NCBI GenBank assembly: GCA_900552455.1
Contig: URZX01000001.1
Location: 162,918 to 226,917 of the forward strand
Reading direction: 5' to 3'
Source: an uncultured Peptococcaceae bacterium
GTDB lineage: Bacteria > Bacillota > Peptococcia > Peptococcales > Peptococcaceae
DNA: 64,000 nucleotides
This document shows positions 8,839-16,715 of this stretch, piece by piece. Under the pieces are notes generated by a model. It was not told where the DNA came from. It made no database searches and saw only the letters and a program-made list of their open reading frames with translations. The number at the start of each line of letters is the position of its first letter. Position 1 is the stretch's first letter. Made by a program: the position numbers and the translations under genes.

Positions 8839-10563
8839 TTGAGCGATACTTTCAAAAAAATGCTGAGTTATTACAAGCCCTACATGGGGATTTTTCTGGC
8901 GGATATGCTCTTTGCGACGCTGTCGGCGGCGGTGGCGCTGATCATTCCGCTGGTTGTGCGCTATGTGACGTCGACCTTGATCTACGAGCCGCGGGAGGTG
9001 ATCCTGCAGCACACGGCGTATATCGCGGCGGGACTTTTGGTGCTCCTGATCGTTGACTGCTACAGCCGATTTTTCATCGGCAACTATGGCCACGTCATGG
9101 GCGCGAAGATCGAGTACGACATGCGCGAGGAGGTCTTCGACCATCTGCAGAAGCTGTCGTTCTCGTTCTACGACGACGCCAAGGTTGGCCAGCTGATGAG
9201 CCGCGTCACCAACGACCTTTTCGACATCACCGAGCTTTTGCACCACGGACCGGAGAACATCATTCTCTCGCTGCTCAAGATCATCGGCGCGTTCGTCATC
9301 CTCGTCAGTATCAATGTGCAGCTGGCGCTGGCGGCGTTTGTGATCCTGCCGATCATGTTCGTTTTCGCCCTCGTCCTGAACAGACGCATGCGCCGCGCGT
9401 CGCGCCGCAATCGCGAAAAGATTGCCGAGATCAACGCGCAGATCGAGGACAATCTCGCCGGCATCCGCGTGGTCAAATCCTTCGCCAACGAGCAGGAGGA
9501 AAACCGCAAATTCTCCGTCGGCAATCAGGGATTCCTCGCCGCCAAGAAAAACAGCTACCATTACATGGGCACCTTCCAGGCTGGCGTCGGCTTTTTCACG
9601 ACGCTGATCCAGGTGAGCGTCATTATCACCGGCTGTGTGCTCATCGCGAACGGGCGCCTGGATATTCCGGATCTTGTGACCTTCCTGCTGTACATCAGCG
9701 TGTTCACCGAGCCGATCACGACCCTTGTCAATTTCACCGAGCAGTTTCAGAACGGCTACACCGGCTTTGAGCGTTTTCGCGAGCTGATGGATCTCGAGCC
9801 GGACATTGAAGACAGCCCGAACGCCGTACCGCTGGAAAATGTGCGCGGCGACATTCATTTCGACAATGTTTCCTTCCATTACAAAGAAAATGCCGAGGAC
9901 GTTCTGCAGCACGTGAGCCTGGACGTTCCCGCCGGCAGCTATGTGGCGCTGGTTGGCTCGTCTGGTGCTGGCAAGACCACGCTTTGCTCGCTGATCCCGC
10001 GCTTCTACGACGTTTCCAGCGGGCGTATCACCGTCGATGGCCACGATATTCGCGAGGTCACGCTGAAAAGCCTGCGCGACAACATCGGCATCGTGCAGCA
10101 GGATGTGTATCTCTTCGCCGGCACAATCTACGAAAACATTCTCTACGGACGCCCGGACGCCACGCCGGAGGAAGTCGTTCAGGCGGCGAAAAACGCCAAC
10201 GCCCACGATTTCATCATGGCCTTCCCGGATGGCTACGACACCGACATCGGCCAGCGCGGCATCAAGCTTTCCGGCGGTCAAAAGCAGCGGCTCTCCATCG
10301 CGCGCGTCTTCCTCAAGAATCCGCCGATCCTCATCTTTGACGAAGCCACTTCCGCCCTCGACAATGAGAGCGAGCGCATCGTCCAGGAATCGCTGGAGAA
10401 GCTCGCCGAAAACCGCACCACTTTCGTCATTGCCCACCGCCTTTCGACCATCCAGAACGCCGAGCGCATCCTCGTGCTCACTGAAGACGGCATCACCGAA
10501 AGCGGCACTCACGCCGAGCTGCTCGCCCAGGGCGGCGTCTACGCGCATTTGTACAATACCTGA
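8839..10563 (+). CDS. ABC exporter, fused membrane and ATPase domains (MsbA/LmrA-like)
   Basis: This 574-aa half-transporter would work as a homodimer in the membrane. TTG 8839 is chosen because GGGAGGA lies 7 bp upstream; the ORF extends further upstream through the terminator stem. Six membrane helices fill residues 15-310, including LADMLFATLSAAVALIIPLVV. The ATPase domain has Walker A GSSGAGKTTL, signature LSGGQKQRLSIAR, Walker B ILIFDEATSALD and the switch His in IAHRLS. The family exports lipids, drugs or peptides. It is followed 12 bp later by an HD-domain hydrolase, probably co-transcribed. Confidence 0.92.
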   Translation: MSDTFKKMLSYYKPYMGIFLADMLFATLSAAVALIIPLVVRYVTSTLIYEPREVILQHTAYIAAGLLVLLIVDCYSRFFIGNYGHVMGAKIEYDMREEVFDHLQKLSFSFYDDAKVGQLMSRVTNDLFDITELLHHGPENIILSLLKIIGAFVILVSINVQLALAAFVILPIMFVFALVLNRRMRRASRRNREKIAEINAQIEDNLAGIRVVKSFANEQEENRKFSVGNQGFLAAKKNSYHYMGTFQAGVGFFTTLIQVSVIITGCVLIANGRLDIPDLVTFLLYISVFTEPITTLVNFTEQFQNGYTGFERFRELMDLEPDIEDSPNAVPLENVRGDIHFDNVSFHYKENAEDVLQHVSLDVPAGSYVALVGSSGAGKTTLCSLIPRFYDVSSGRITVDGHDIREVTLKSLRDNIGIVQQDVYLFAGTIYENILYGRPDATPEEVVQAAKNANAHDFIMAFPDGYDTDIGQRGIKLSGGQKQRLSIARVFLKNPPILIFDEATSALDNESERIVQESLEKLAENRTTFVIAHRLSTIQNAERILVLTEDGITESGTHAELLAQGGVYAHLYNT

Positions 10564-10575
10564 GGAGGTTTGCAG

Positions 10576-11085
10576 ATGAATGATCAGATTCTCATCGACA
10601 ACGTTTGTCAGCGCATGATCGCTTTTGATCGTGGCGATGCCAAACGCATCCAGCATTTTCTCAAGGTCCACGCCTATGCGCGGCTCATCGCCCACGGCGA
10701 AAAGGTCGACACGAAAACCCAGCGCATCATCGAGCTTGCTGCCCTCGTGCATGACATCGGCATCCATCCTGCCGAGGAAAAATACGGCCGCTGCGATGGC
10801 AAATTGCAGGAGCAGGAAGGACCAGCACCAGCCCGCGCGCTTTTGGCAGCAACCGGCGTGAGCGAGGACGATATCGACCGCATCACGTGGCTCGTCGCCC
10901 ATCACCATACGTATGTTCCAGTGGATGGCATTGACCACCAGATCCTCATCGAAGCGGATTTCCTTGTCAATCTCTACGAGGATCCGGTCAGCGCCGACGC
11001 CATCCGCCACGCTTACGAAAATATCTTCCGCACCGAAACCGGCCGCGCCCTCTGCCGCGCGACCTTTGGGCTGGAAGACGAGTGA
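10576..11085 (+). CDS. HD-domain metal-dependent phosphohydrolase
   Basis: A 169-aa soluble protein. ATG 10576 follows TGAGGAGG, which overlaps the ABC exporter stop; a TTG at 10570 is too close to the ribosome site. HD superfamily metal ligands are visible: KVHAYA (first His), ALVHDIG (His-Asp pair, near residue 58) and HHHTY (near 115). This is a small stand-alone HD protein like the YedJ/YfbR-type nucleotide or phosphate-ester hydrolases; the substrate is unknown. Confidence 0.82.
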   Translation: MNDQILIDNVCQRMIAFDRGDAKRIQHFLKVHAYARLIAHGEKVDTKTQRIIELAALVHDIGIHPAEEKYGRCDGKLQEQEGPAPARALLAATGVSEDDIDRITWLVAHHHTYVPVDGIDHQILIEADFLVNLYEDPVSADAIRHAYENIFRTETGRALCRATFGLEDE

Positions 11086-11094
11086 ACACAAAAT

Positions 11095-11129
11095 GGGCGA
11101 CCATCTCGCGAAAGATGGTCGCCCGTTGT
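11095..11129. terminator. Bidirectional terminator between convergent genes
   Basis: A 12-bp perfect stem, GGGCGACCATCT with AGATGGTCGCCC, sits between the HD gene and the minus-strand DUF3791 gene. T-rich flanks occur on both strands. Confidence 0.85.
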
Positions 11130-11133
11130 CGTT

Positions 11134-11343
11134 TTAAGCGCTGGCGTTTTGCTCAGCGATATAGCCGTCAATGTCGTTGATGATATACTGCTCGCCGGTG
11201 GTGTGGAGCGCGGCAAAACAATCGTAAATGTATTCCCACACGTCGTAGGTGTTGAAAAGCGCCGCCACTTCCTGACCGGTAAGATCTTTCGCCGCTTTGT
11301 AGCGTTCTACGCAGTAGATCAGAAAATTTCCTGCTTCACTCAT
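11134..11343 (-). CDS. DUF3791-like small protein
   Basis: A 69-aa protein, third gene of a minus-strand three-gene cassette. ATG 11343 has AGGAGG at 7-bp spacing; a GTG at 11349 has almost none. The C-terminal pattern YIYDCFAALHTTGEQYII-NDI matches what I recall of DUF3791 proteins (YD-LHT-G-YI-DI). In other genomes such genes accompany DUF3990 genes. The role is unknown; it could be an antitoxin or accessory of the DUF3990 protein. Confidence 0.7.
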   Translation of the reverse strand: MSEAGNFLIYCVERYKAAKDLTGQEVAALFNTYDVWEYIYDCFAALHTTGEQYIINDIDGYIAEQNASA

Positions 11344-11345
11344 GG

Positions 11346-11585
11346 TCACGCCTCCTCTGGATAAGTGATGGTGCCCGTGCGCCGCTCTTCGTCAAACAGC
11401 TGATAGAGCATCGGCGCACTGAGATGCCAGAGCTTCGTGGATTCGTCTTCCAGCGCTGCATAAAGCTCAGAGGGATAAAATTTTTTCGCTGCCGCGATCT
11501 CGTCGCAGTTGTCGTGTGCCGCGATCAGCGCGATCACCTGGGGAACAATGAGCGTCATCAGCGCAGCAAATTGTTTCTGTTCCAT
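11346..11585 (-). CDS. Small partner protein of the DUF3990 cassette
   Basis: A 79-aa acidic helical protein. ATG 11585 follows GGAGCG; the ORF is open further upstream into the DUF3990 gene. It has the pattern IVPQVI, FYPSELYAALEDESTKLWHLS and ends TYPEEA. I recall similar proteins next to DUF3990/DUF3791 genes in Bacillota, but no function is established to my knowledge. It lies 2 bp from the next gene and 4 bp from the previous one, so it is clearly co-translated. It may neutralise the DUF3990 protein; this is inference. Confidence 0.65.
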   Translation of the reverse strand: MEQKQFAALMTLIVPQVIALIAAHDNCDEIAAAKKFYPSELYAALEDESTKLWHLSAPMLYQLFDEERRTGTITYPEEA

Positions 11586-11589
11586 GGCT

Positions 11590-12075
11590 TCACGCTCCTT
11601 CCAGTGTTCCGAGAAATGTGAGCTGGCCAAGCGCTTTTTCAGTGGTGAAAACCATTTGGTCGTAAAGTTTTTTGATCTTGAGTGCTTCCAGCGTCTGCGC
11701 TTTTGTCAATACGCCAGAGGCGTAGAGGGCAAAGGTTGTATAAACGTCATCATTAGCGACTGGCCCGAAGACAATGTCATACGTTTTTCCGTCGTAAGTG
11801 CCAGCGCGATTTTGTGAGACAAAATCCAGCCACGCCTCATCCGCACTCGTAAAATGCAACAGGCTGTATTCAGAAAAAGCGCGCGTTTCATCCAATTCAT
11901 ACACGCTGACAATTTTTCCGCCAGACTTGCGACGACGGTAAACCTTTTCAGCAAAGGCGATGGCTTGATCCTTGTTGGTTGTTGTGTAAAAACCGAAGCC
12001 AAAATCCAGAAAGCGGTTTTGTTTGATCAGCTTTGGCTCAGCGACAACAACATTACTTCCGTGGTAAATGATCAT
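11590..12075 (-). CDS. DUF3990 protein, possible ADP-ribosyltransferase-fold toxin
   Basis: A 161-aa protein, first gene of the minus-strand cassette. ATG 12075 follows AAGGAG. The N-terminus IIYHGSN, followed about 20 residues later by [11 protein letters not shown] and then QAIAFAEK, fits DUF3990. The His of YHGS and Tyr of FYTTTN fall where H and Y lie in the H-Y-E type ADP-ribosyltransferase fold. A third catalytic residue cannot be assigned by eye. Two small co-transcribed genes and a private promoter suggest a toxin-antitoxin or anti-phage cassette. It sits directly beside a truncated PIN toxin gene, a hot spot for such cassettes. Confidence 0.7.
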   Translation of the reverse strand: MIIYHGSNVVVAEPKLIKQNRFLDFGFGFYTTTNKDQAIAFAEKVYRRRKSGGKIVSVYELDETRAFSEYSLLHFTSADEAWLDFVSQNRAGTYDGKTYDIVFGPVANDDVYTTFALYASGVLTKAQTLEALKIKKLYDQMVFTTEKALGQLTFLGTLEGA

Positions 12076-12098
12076 GCGAAACACTCCTTCATGTATGT

Positions 12099-12127
12099 AT
12101 AATACGCAAGATCATTAGAAAGTGCAA
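12099..12127 (-). promoter_or_regulatory. Promoter of the DUF3990 cassette
   Basis: On the minus strand TTGCAC (12122-12127) and TATTAT (12099-12104) are separated by exactly 17 bp, 24 bp upstream of the DUF3990 start. Confidence 0.7.
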
Positions 12128-12183
12128 TGAGATCGCATGATATTTTTCAGGGACGGCGACGATTTTTCTATTTTTCGCAGATT

Positions 12184-12255
12184 TCAAGTAAAACAGAATG
12201 GTTCACGCTGTTGGAGAATATCGATGATGATGCAGGTGTCGATCAATGCTTTCAT
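12184..12255 (-). pseudogene. Truncated PIN-domain (VapC-like) toxin
   Basis: Only 23 codons remain: MKALIDTCIIIDILQQREPF then a stop. The start with the first active-site Asp (ALIDT) is the classic PIN-domain N-terminus, whose normal length is about 130-140 aa. The ATG overlaps the stop of the upstream antitoxin-like frame by ATGA, as in intact pairs. The downstream bases run into the promoter of the DUF3990 cassette, so the cassette's arrival or a deletion probably removed the rest. Confidence 0.65.
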
Positions 12256-12332
12256 AATTTCTGCGCCCTTTCTTTGTGGGCTTCTTCGAGGGTGGTATCT
12301 GCGGGGATGATGCCGAGCAGGGAATCTGCCAT
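12252..12332 (-). pseudogene. 3' end of an antitoxin gene (partner of PIN remnant)
   Basis: The frame ends in RKMADSLLGIIPADTTLEEA-HKERAQKL and a stop that overlaps the PIN start codon. ADSL-GIIP followed by LEEA-ERL is typical of the C-terminal tail of antitoxins that precede PIN toxins. The frame is open upstream but runs antisense into the nitroreductase gene and lacks a plausible start; the ATG at 12332 would give only 26 aa. Likely a remnant. Confidence 0.5.
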
Positions 12333-12390
12333 TTTCCGACGATCGGAGGTTGGGCTGGTGAGTTTGGCAAGCGTTGCGCACGAAAATCCT

Positions 12391-12419
12391 TGCGCTGCGA
12401 GCGTGGATGCGGTAGTCTG
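12391..12419 (+). promoter_or_regulatory. Probable nitroreductase promoter
   Basis: TTGCGC (12391-12396), 17-bp spacer, TAGTCT (12414-12419). The -10 is weak. It lies inside the antitoxin remnant on the other strand. Confidence 0.4.
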
Positions 12420-12446
12420 GTGGAAAACGAAAGGATGGGATGAACG

Positions 12447-12989
12447 ATGGATTTCAGAGAATTGATCATAAAGCGTCGCAGCAGACGTGTGTACACGGGG
12501 GCACGGATCGCAGACGATGCGCTGTCGCAGATCGTTGAGGCTGGGCTGCTTGCGCCGACGGGGCGCAATCTGCATCCGGCGGAGGTAATCGTTGTGCGCG
12601 AGAAAGAAATGCTGGAGCGACTATCCCACGCGAAGACGGGCGGCTCGGCGCTAATCGCAAGCGCGGATGCGGCGCTGGTGGTCGTGGGCGACACGACGCG
12701 CTCGGACACCTGGGTGGAGGATTGCTCGATCATGATGGCCTACATGCAGCTGGCAGCAGAGGAGCTGGGAATCGGCAACTGCTGGGTGCAGATCCGCAGC
12801 CGTCAGTCGCAGACGATCCTGGCGAATGGCGAAAATCTGCCGTCGAACGCGTTTGTGCGCGAAGCGCTGGAGATTCCGGAAGCGTACGATGTGCTGGCGA
12901 TCCTGGCTCTTGGCGAAAGCGAGGAAACGCGCGCGCCGCACACGGCGGAGGATCTCGACTGGAGCCATGTGCACGACGAGCGCTTCTGA
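12447..12989 (+). CDS. Nitroreductase family flavoprotein
   Basis: A 180-aa FMN-dependent NAD(P)H oxidoreductase, active as a dimer. The N-terminal FRELIIKRRSRRVY is the FMN-phosphate-binding motif of the family; APTGRNLHP and LALGESEETR provide the other conserved sites. ATG 12447 has AAAGGATGG 8 bp upstream. The family reduces nitroaromatics, quinones or related compounds; the native substrate is not evident. It is transcribed alone. Confidence 0.88.
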   Translation: MDFRELIIKRRSRRVYTGARIADDALSQIVEAGLLAPTGRNLHPAEVIVVREKEMLERLSHAKTGGSALIASADAALVVVGDTTRSDTWVEDCSIMMAYMQLAAEELGIGNCWVQIRSRQSQTILANGENLPSNAFVREALEIPEAYDVLAILALGESEETRAPHTAEDLDWSHVHDERF

Positions 12990-13021
12990 GCGTTTGCAGC
13001 GCGCAACAATCGCCCGTTTCA

Positions 13022-13050
13022 TTGAAATGCGTGCCGATTCATGCTATAGT
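13022..13050 (+). promoter_or_regulatory. Promoter of CNNM/CBS gene
   Basis: TTGAAA (13022-13027) and TATAGT (13045-13050) with a 17-bp spacer, 53 bp before the start codon. Confidence 0.65.
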
Positions 13051-13102
13051 ATAAGATAACCTGATAAAATCCTATTAAGAAAGCAGAGTTGATCTTTTAT
13101 TT

Positions 13103-14365
13103 ATGGACAGTAGTTTGATAGGCATGACCGTTGCCATTGTGATCCTCGTGATGTGCTCGGCGTATTTTTCCGCCACGGAGACGGCGTTCACCTCGCTCAA
13201 CACGATCCGCATGAAAACCTGGGCGGAAAACGGCGACAAGCGCGCTGCGCGGGCGCTGGCTGTGGGCGAGGATTATGACAAGCTGCTCTCGAGCATTCTC
13301 ATCGGCAACAACATTGTCAACATCACGGCGACGACGATCTCTACCCTGCTCTTCACGAAAATCTTTGTGACCTACGGGGCCACGATCTCGACGGTTGTGA
13401 TCACGATTGTGGTGCTGATCTTTGGCGAGATCTCGCCAAAAAGCGTGGCCAAGGAATTTCCTGAGCGCTTCGCGATGTTTTCGGCGCCGATCCTGCGCGT
13501 GATCATTCTCGTGCTGACGCCGCTGAATTTCCTCTTCAGTATGTGGAAGAAGCTGCTCTCGAAGATCTTCAAGCCTTCCGGCGATGATGGCATCACTGAA
13601 GAAGAGTTGATGGGCATTGTCGACCAGGCTGAGAGCGAAGGCGGGCTGGACGCCCACGAAGGGGATCTCATCCGTGCCTCGATCGAGTTCAACGAGCTGG
13701 ATGTGTCGGATATTCTGACGCCGCGCGTGGATCTTGTCGCTGTCGACGAGGAATCGACGATGCAGGAGGTTGGCGCGCTTTTCGTGGAAAACGGCTACTC
13801 GCGTCTGCCGGTTTACCATGAAACGATCGACAACATCATCGGCGTCATTCACCAGAAGGATTTCTACAAGGCGCGCGTGCGCGGCGAGGATCGTCTGGCG
13901 ATGATCAAATCGCCGGTTGTCTACACGACGCCGAACACGAAGATCTTCAAGCTGCTGCGCATCCTGCAGATGAACAAGGTGCACATGGCTGTGGTCGTCG
14001 ACGAATACGGCGGCACGGAAGGGATCGTGACGCTGGAGGATATCCTCGAAGAGCTTGTCGGCGAGATCTGGGACGAACACGACGAGGTCACAGAATTTCT
14101 CCACAAGCAGCCGGACGGCAGCTACAACATTGACTGTACCACCGACCTTGACGATATGTACGATCTCTTTGAGATCAAGGGCGAGTGCGAAGCGTCCACG
14201 GTTTCCGGCTGGGTGCTGGAGCAGATCGACCGCATTCCAAAGCAGGGCGATCATTTCATCGCCGAAGGGCTGGAGGTCACCGTCACTGCTGTGGACAATC
14301 GCCGCGTCATGGAGATCAATGTCAAGCCGGTGCCGCAGGAAACAGCGGAATCTGACGACGAATAA
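13103..14365 (+). CDS. CNNM/CorC-type membrane protein with CBS pair
   Basis: A 420-aa protein of the UPF0053/hemolysin-C-like group linked to magnesium and cobalt handling. An N-terminal CNNM (DUF21) domain with four hydrophobic segments spans residues 1-180, with [11 protein letters not shown] near the start and [16 protein letters not shown] pair covers about 190-330 ([33 protein letters not shown]), and a CorC_HlyC domain covers 340-410. ATG 13103 has no strong ribosome site, which is unusual here. The protein may be a Mg2+ exporter or regulator. The tail is acidic. Confidence 0.88.
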   Translation: MDSSLIGMTVAIVILVMCSAYFSATETAFTSLNTIRMKTWAENGDKRAARALAVGEDYDKLLSSILIGNNIVNITATTISTLLFTKIFVTYGATISTVVITIVVLIFGEISPKSVAKEFPERFAMFSAPILRVIILVLTPLNFLFSMWKKLLSKIFKPSGDDGITEEELMGIVDQAESEGGLDAHEGDLIRASIEFNELDVSDILTPRVDLVAVDEESTMQEVGALFVENGYSRLPVYHETIDNIIGVIHQKDFYKARVRGEDRLAMIKSPVVYTTPNTKIFKLLRILQMNKVHMAVVVDEYGGTEGIVTLEDILEELVGEIWDEHDEVTEFLHKQPDGSYNIDCTTDLDDMYDLFEIKGECEASTVSGWVLEQIDRIPKQGDHFIAEGLEVTVTAVDNRRVMEINVKPVPQETAESDDE

Positions 14366-14371
14366 TCACAC

Positions 14372-14406
14372 ATCGCCACCTGCTGACAACAGCGGTGGCG
14401 ATTTTC
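14372..14406 (+). terminator. Intrinsic terminator
   Basis: ATCGCCACC pairs with GGTGGCGAT, followed by TTTTC. Confidence 0.75.
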
Positions 14407-14463
14407 ATGCAGCGCGTGCATCACAGTGCGTGAAAATTGTTCGCTGTATAAGGCTTTTTGTTT

Positions 14464-14491
14464 TTGCATTTACACAGACTTGTGGTAAAAT
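14464..14491 (+). promoter_or_regulatory. Promoter of putP
   Basis: TTGCAT (14464-14469), 16-bp spacer, TAAAAT (14486-14491), in the 200-bp gap before putP. Confidence 0.5.
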
Positions 14492-14567
14492 ATACATAAT
14501 GCGTCGCTTTAGCGCGGCGCAGGAGACTAACAGATGATCGCTATCATCAGAAAGGGAGACATATCAC

Positions 14568-16115
14568 ATGCATACAGGTTCTATCATTGTATTGATAACG
14601 ATCTTCGTGTATCTCGTTGGCATGGTTTTGATCGGTGTCTATTACGGCAAGCGCAACAGCTCCACCTCTGAGTTTTATCTCGGTGGCCGCACGCTCGGGC
14701 CATACGTCACCGCGATGAGTGCCGAAGCATCGGACATGTCCAGTTATCTGCTCATGGGGATTCCGGGGCTGGCGTATCTGTCAGGGATGGCACACGCTGG
14801 CTGGACCATCGCCGGGCTTGCCATCGGGACGTATTTTAACTGGCTTTTCACTGCGCAGCGTCTGCGCCGTTACACCCACATTACGGACTCTTTCACATTC
14901 CCACAGTTTTTATCGCACCGCTTCCACGAGGAGAAAAATGTGCTCGCTGCGATCGGCGCGGTCGTCATCGTTATTTTCTTCGTGCCATACACGGCTTCCG
15001 GCTTTGCGGCCTGCGGCAAGGTGTTCTCGACGCTGTTGGGCCTTGACTACACTGTGACGATGGTCGTTTCGGCGATCGTCATCGTCAGCTACATTGCCAT
15101 CGGCGGGTTCCTGGCGGTGTCGATGACAGACTTTATCCAGAGCATCATCATGTCGGTGGCGATCTTCTTCGTCGTCGGTTTCGCAGTTGTGAACGCCGGC
15201 GGGGTGGATATCATTCTCGACAATGCACGCGCGCTGCCGGGGTATCTGTCGGCGACGCTTTCCTACGATCCAACGACGGACAGCTCGACGAGTTTTGGCC
15301 TGCTTTCGATCATCACGACGCTCTCCTGGGGGCTGGGCTATTTCGGGATGCCGCACATTCTCCTGCGCTTTATGGCCATCGAGGATGAGCAGAAGCTCAA
15401 GGTTTCCCGCCGCGTCGGCACTGGCTGGGTCATTCTCGCAATGGCGCTGGCTGTCTGCATCGGTATCGCTGGCCACACGCTGAGCCTTGAAGGCGTCATT
15501 CCGATGCTCGAAGGCTCTGCTTCGGAAAACATCCTGATCGAGATCGCCAATCTGCTCTCTGGCTTTGGCGTGCTCGCAGCGATCATGGGCGGGATCGTTA
15601 TCTCCGGTATCCTCGCCAGCACGATGTCCACGGCGTCGTCCCAGCTTCTGGCGGCGGCGAGCAGCGTGAGCCAGGATATTGTGCAGGAAACCTTCCACAT
15701 CCGTCTCACAGACAAGCAGAGCATTGGTCTTGCGCGTCTCACGGTTGTGCTGATCTCTGTGCTCGGTATCATCATCGCGCGCAATCCGGACAGCTCCGTT
15801 TTCCAGATCGTTTCCTTCGCCTGGGCAGGCTTCGGCGCCAGCTTTGGTCCGCTGATCATCTGCGCCCTCTACTGGAAGCGCACCACCTGGCAGGGCGGCC
15901 TTGCCGGGATGATCGTCGGCGGAGCGATGGTCTTCATCTGGAAATATCTGATCGCGCCAATGGGCGGCGTCTTCGCTGTCTACGAGCTCTTGCCGGCATT
16001 CCTGCTGAGTCTGGCTGCGATCGTCGTTGTCAGCCTGGCGACAAAAGCACCGGACAAATCCATCACCGATGAATTTGAGCTGGCGGCTGCCTACGACAAA
16101 CCAATTCACAAATGA
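14568..16115 (+). CDS. putP: Sodium/proline symporter
   Basis: A 515-aa sodium:solute symporter with about 13 membrane helices. The signature SAEASDMSSYLLMGIPGLAY (residues 51-70) is the PutP sodium/proline site. GWTIAGLAIGTYFNW and GILASTMSTASSQLL (near 345-360) complete the SSS-family core. ATG 14568 follows AGAAAGGGAG. The gene has its own promoter and terminator. Proline uptake for osmoprotection or nutrition is the expected role; a related substrate cannot be excluded. Confidence 0.92.
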   Translation: MHTGSIIVLITIFVYLVGMVLIGVYYGKRNSSTSEFYLGGRTLGPYVTAMSAEASDMSSYLLMGIPGLAYLSGMAHAGWTIAGLAIGTYFNWLFTAQRLRRYTHITDSFTFPQFLSHRFHEEKNVLAAIGAVVIVIFFVPYTASGFAACGKVFSTLLGLDYTVTMVVSAIVIVSYIAIGGFLAVSMTDFIQSIIMSVAIFFVVGFAVVNAGGVDIILDNARALPGYLSATLSYDPTTDSSTSFGLLSIITTLSWGLGYFGMPHILLRFMAIEDEQKLKVSRRVGTGWVILAMALAVCIGIAGHTLSLEGVIPMLEGSASENILIEIANLLSGFGVLAAIMGGIVISGILASTMSTASSQLLAAASSVSQDIVQETFHIRLTDKQSIGLARLTVVLISVLGIIIARNPDSSVFQIVSFAWAGFGASFGPLIICALYWKRTTWQGGLAGMIVGGAMVFIWKYLIAPMGGVFAVYELLPAFLLSLAAIVVVSLATKAPDKSITDEFELAAAYDKPIHK

Positions 16116-16122
16116 TCTTTCG

Positions 16123-16153
16123 CGACAACTGCTTCGGCGGTTGTCGTTTTTTT
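16123..16153 (+). terminator. Intrinsic terminator
   Basis: CGACAACTGC and GCGGTTGTCG form a 10-bp stem with TTCG-type loop and a T7 run after putP. Confidence 0.88.
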
Positions 16154-16214
16154 ATTGTCGGCGGATGGCGAAAGTGCTAGACTATTACCAGAAATGAAGG
16201 AGAGGAGACTCTAC

Positions 16215-16694
16215 ATGAGAGAAATGAGAAGACAGGATCGCAGGATCACTGACCCAGCGGTGATCCGCATGGTGCTTGACAAATGTCGCACGCTGCATCT
16301 GGGTCTGGTGGAGGACGGACGCGCCTATATCGTGCCGCTGAACTACGGCTGGACAGAAGAAAACGGGCGCTACACCCTCTACGCCCACAGCGCTGCTGAA
16401 GGCCGCAAGATCGACCTCATCCGTGGCGGTGCTGATGTGGGCTTTGAGCTGGAGACTGGCGTTGAATATTTCGACGCAGATACGGCCTGCGGCTGGGGCA
16501 ATCGCTACGAGAGCATCATCGGCGAGGGACGCGCGACGCTGCTTTCTACGCCAGAGGAAAAGCGCCAGGCGCTCGCAGCGATCATGGCCCATTATTCTGC
16601 GCGCAGAGACTACACCTTCGAGGATGCGATGGTGGATCTCGTGCAGGTGATCAAAATCGACGTGACGGCGCTCTCCTGCAAGATCCACGAGTAA
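16215..16694 (+). CDS. NimA-like FMN-binding split-barrel protein
   Basis: A 159-aa protein of the pyridoxamine-5'-phosphate-oxidase-like flavin barrel. ATG 16215 follows GGAGAGGAGAC. The start REMRRQDRRITD, then CRTLHLGLVEDGRAYIVPL and the LYAHSAAEGRKIDLIR segment match the Nim group of 5-nitroimidazole-reduction/resistance proteins. Similar proteins are common in anaerobes without proven function. The gene is 21 bp upstream of the EamA-NUDIX start and probably in the same operon. Confidence 0.8.
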   Translation: MREMRRQDRRITDPAVIRMVLDKCRTLHLGLVEDGRAYIVPLNYGWTEENGRYTLYAHSAAEGRKIDLIRGGADVGFELETGVEYFDADTACGWGNRYESIIGEGRATLLSTPEEKRQALAAIMAHYSARRDYTFEDAMVDLVQVIKIDVTALSCKIHE

Positions 16695-16715
16695 AAGGAG
16701 GTGCAGTCAGTCGCG

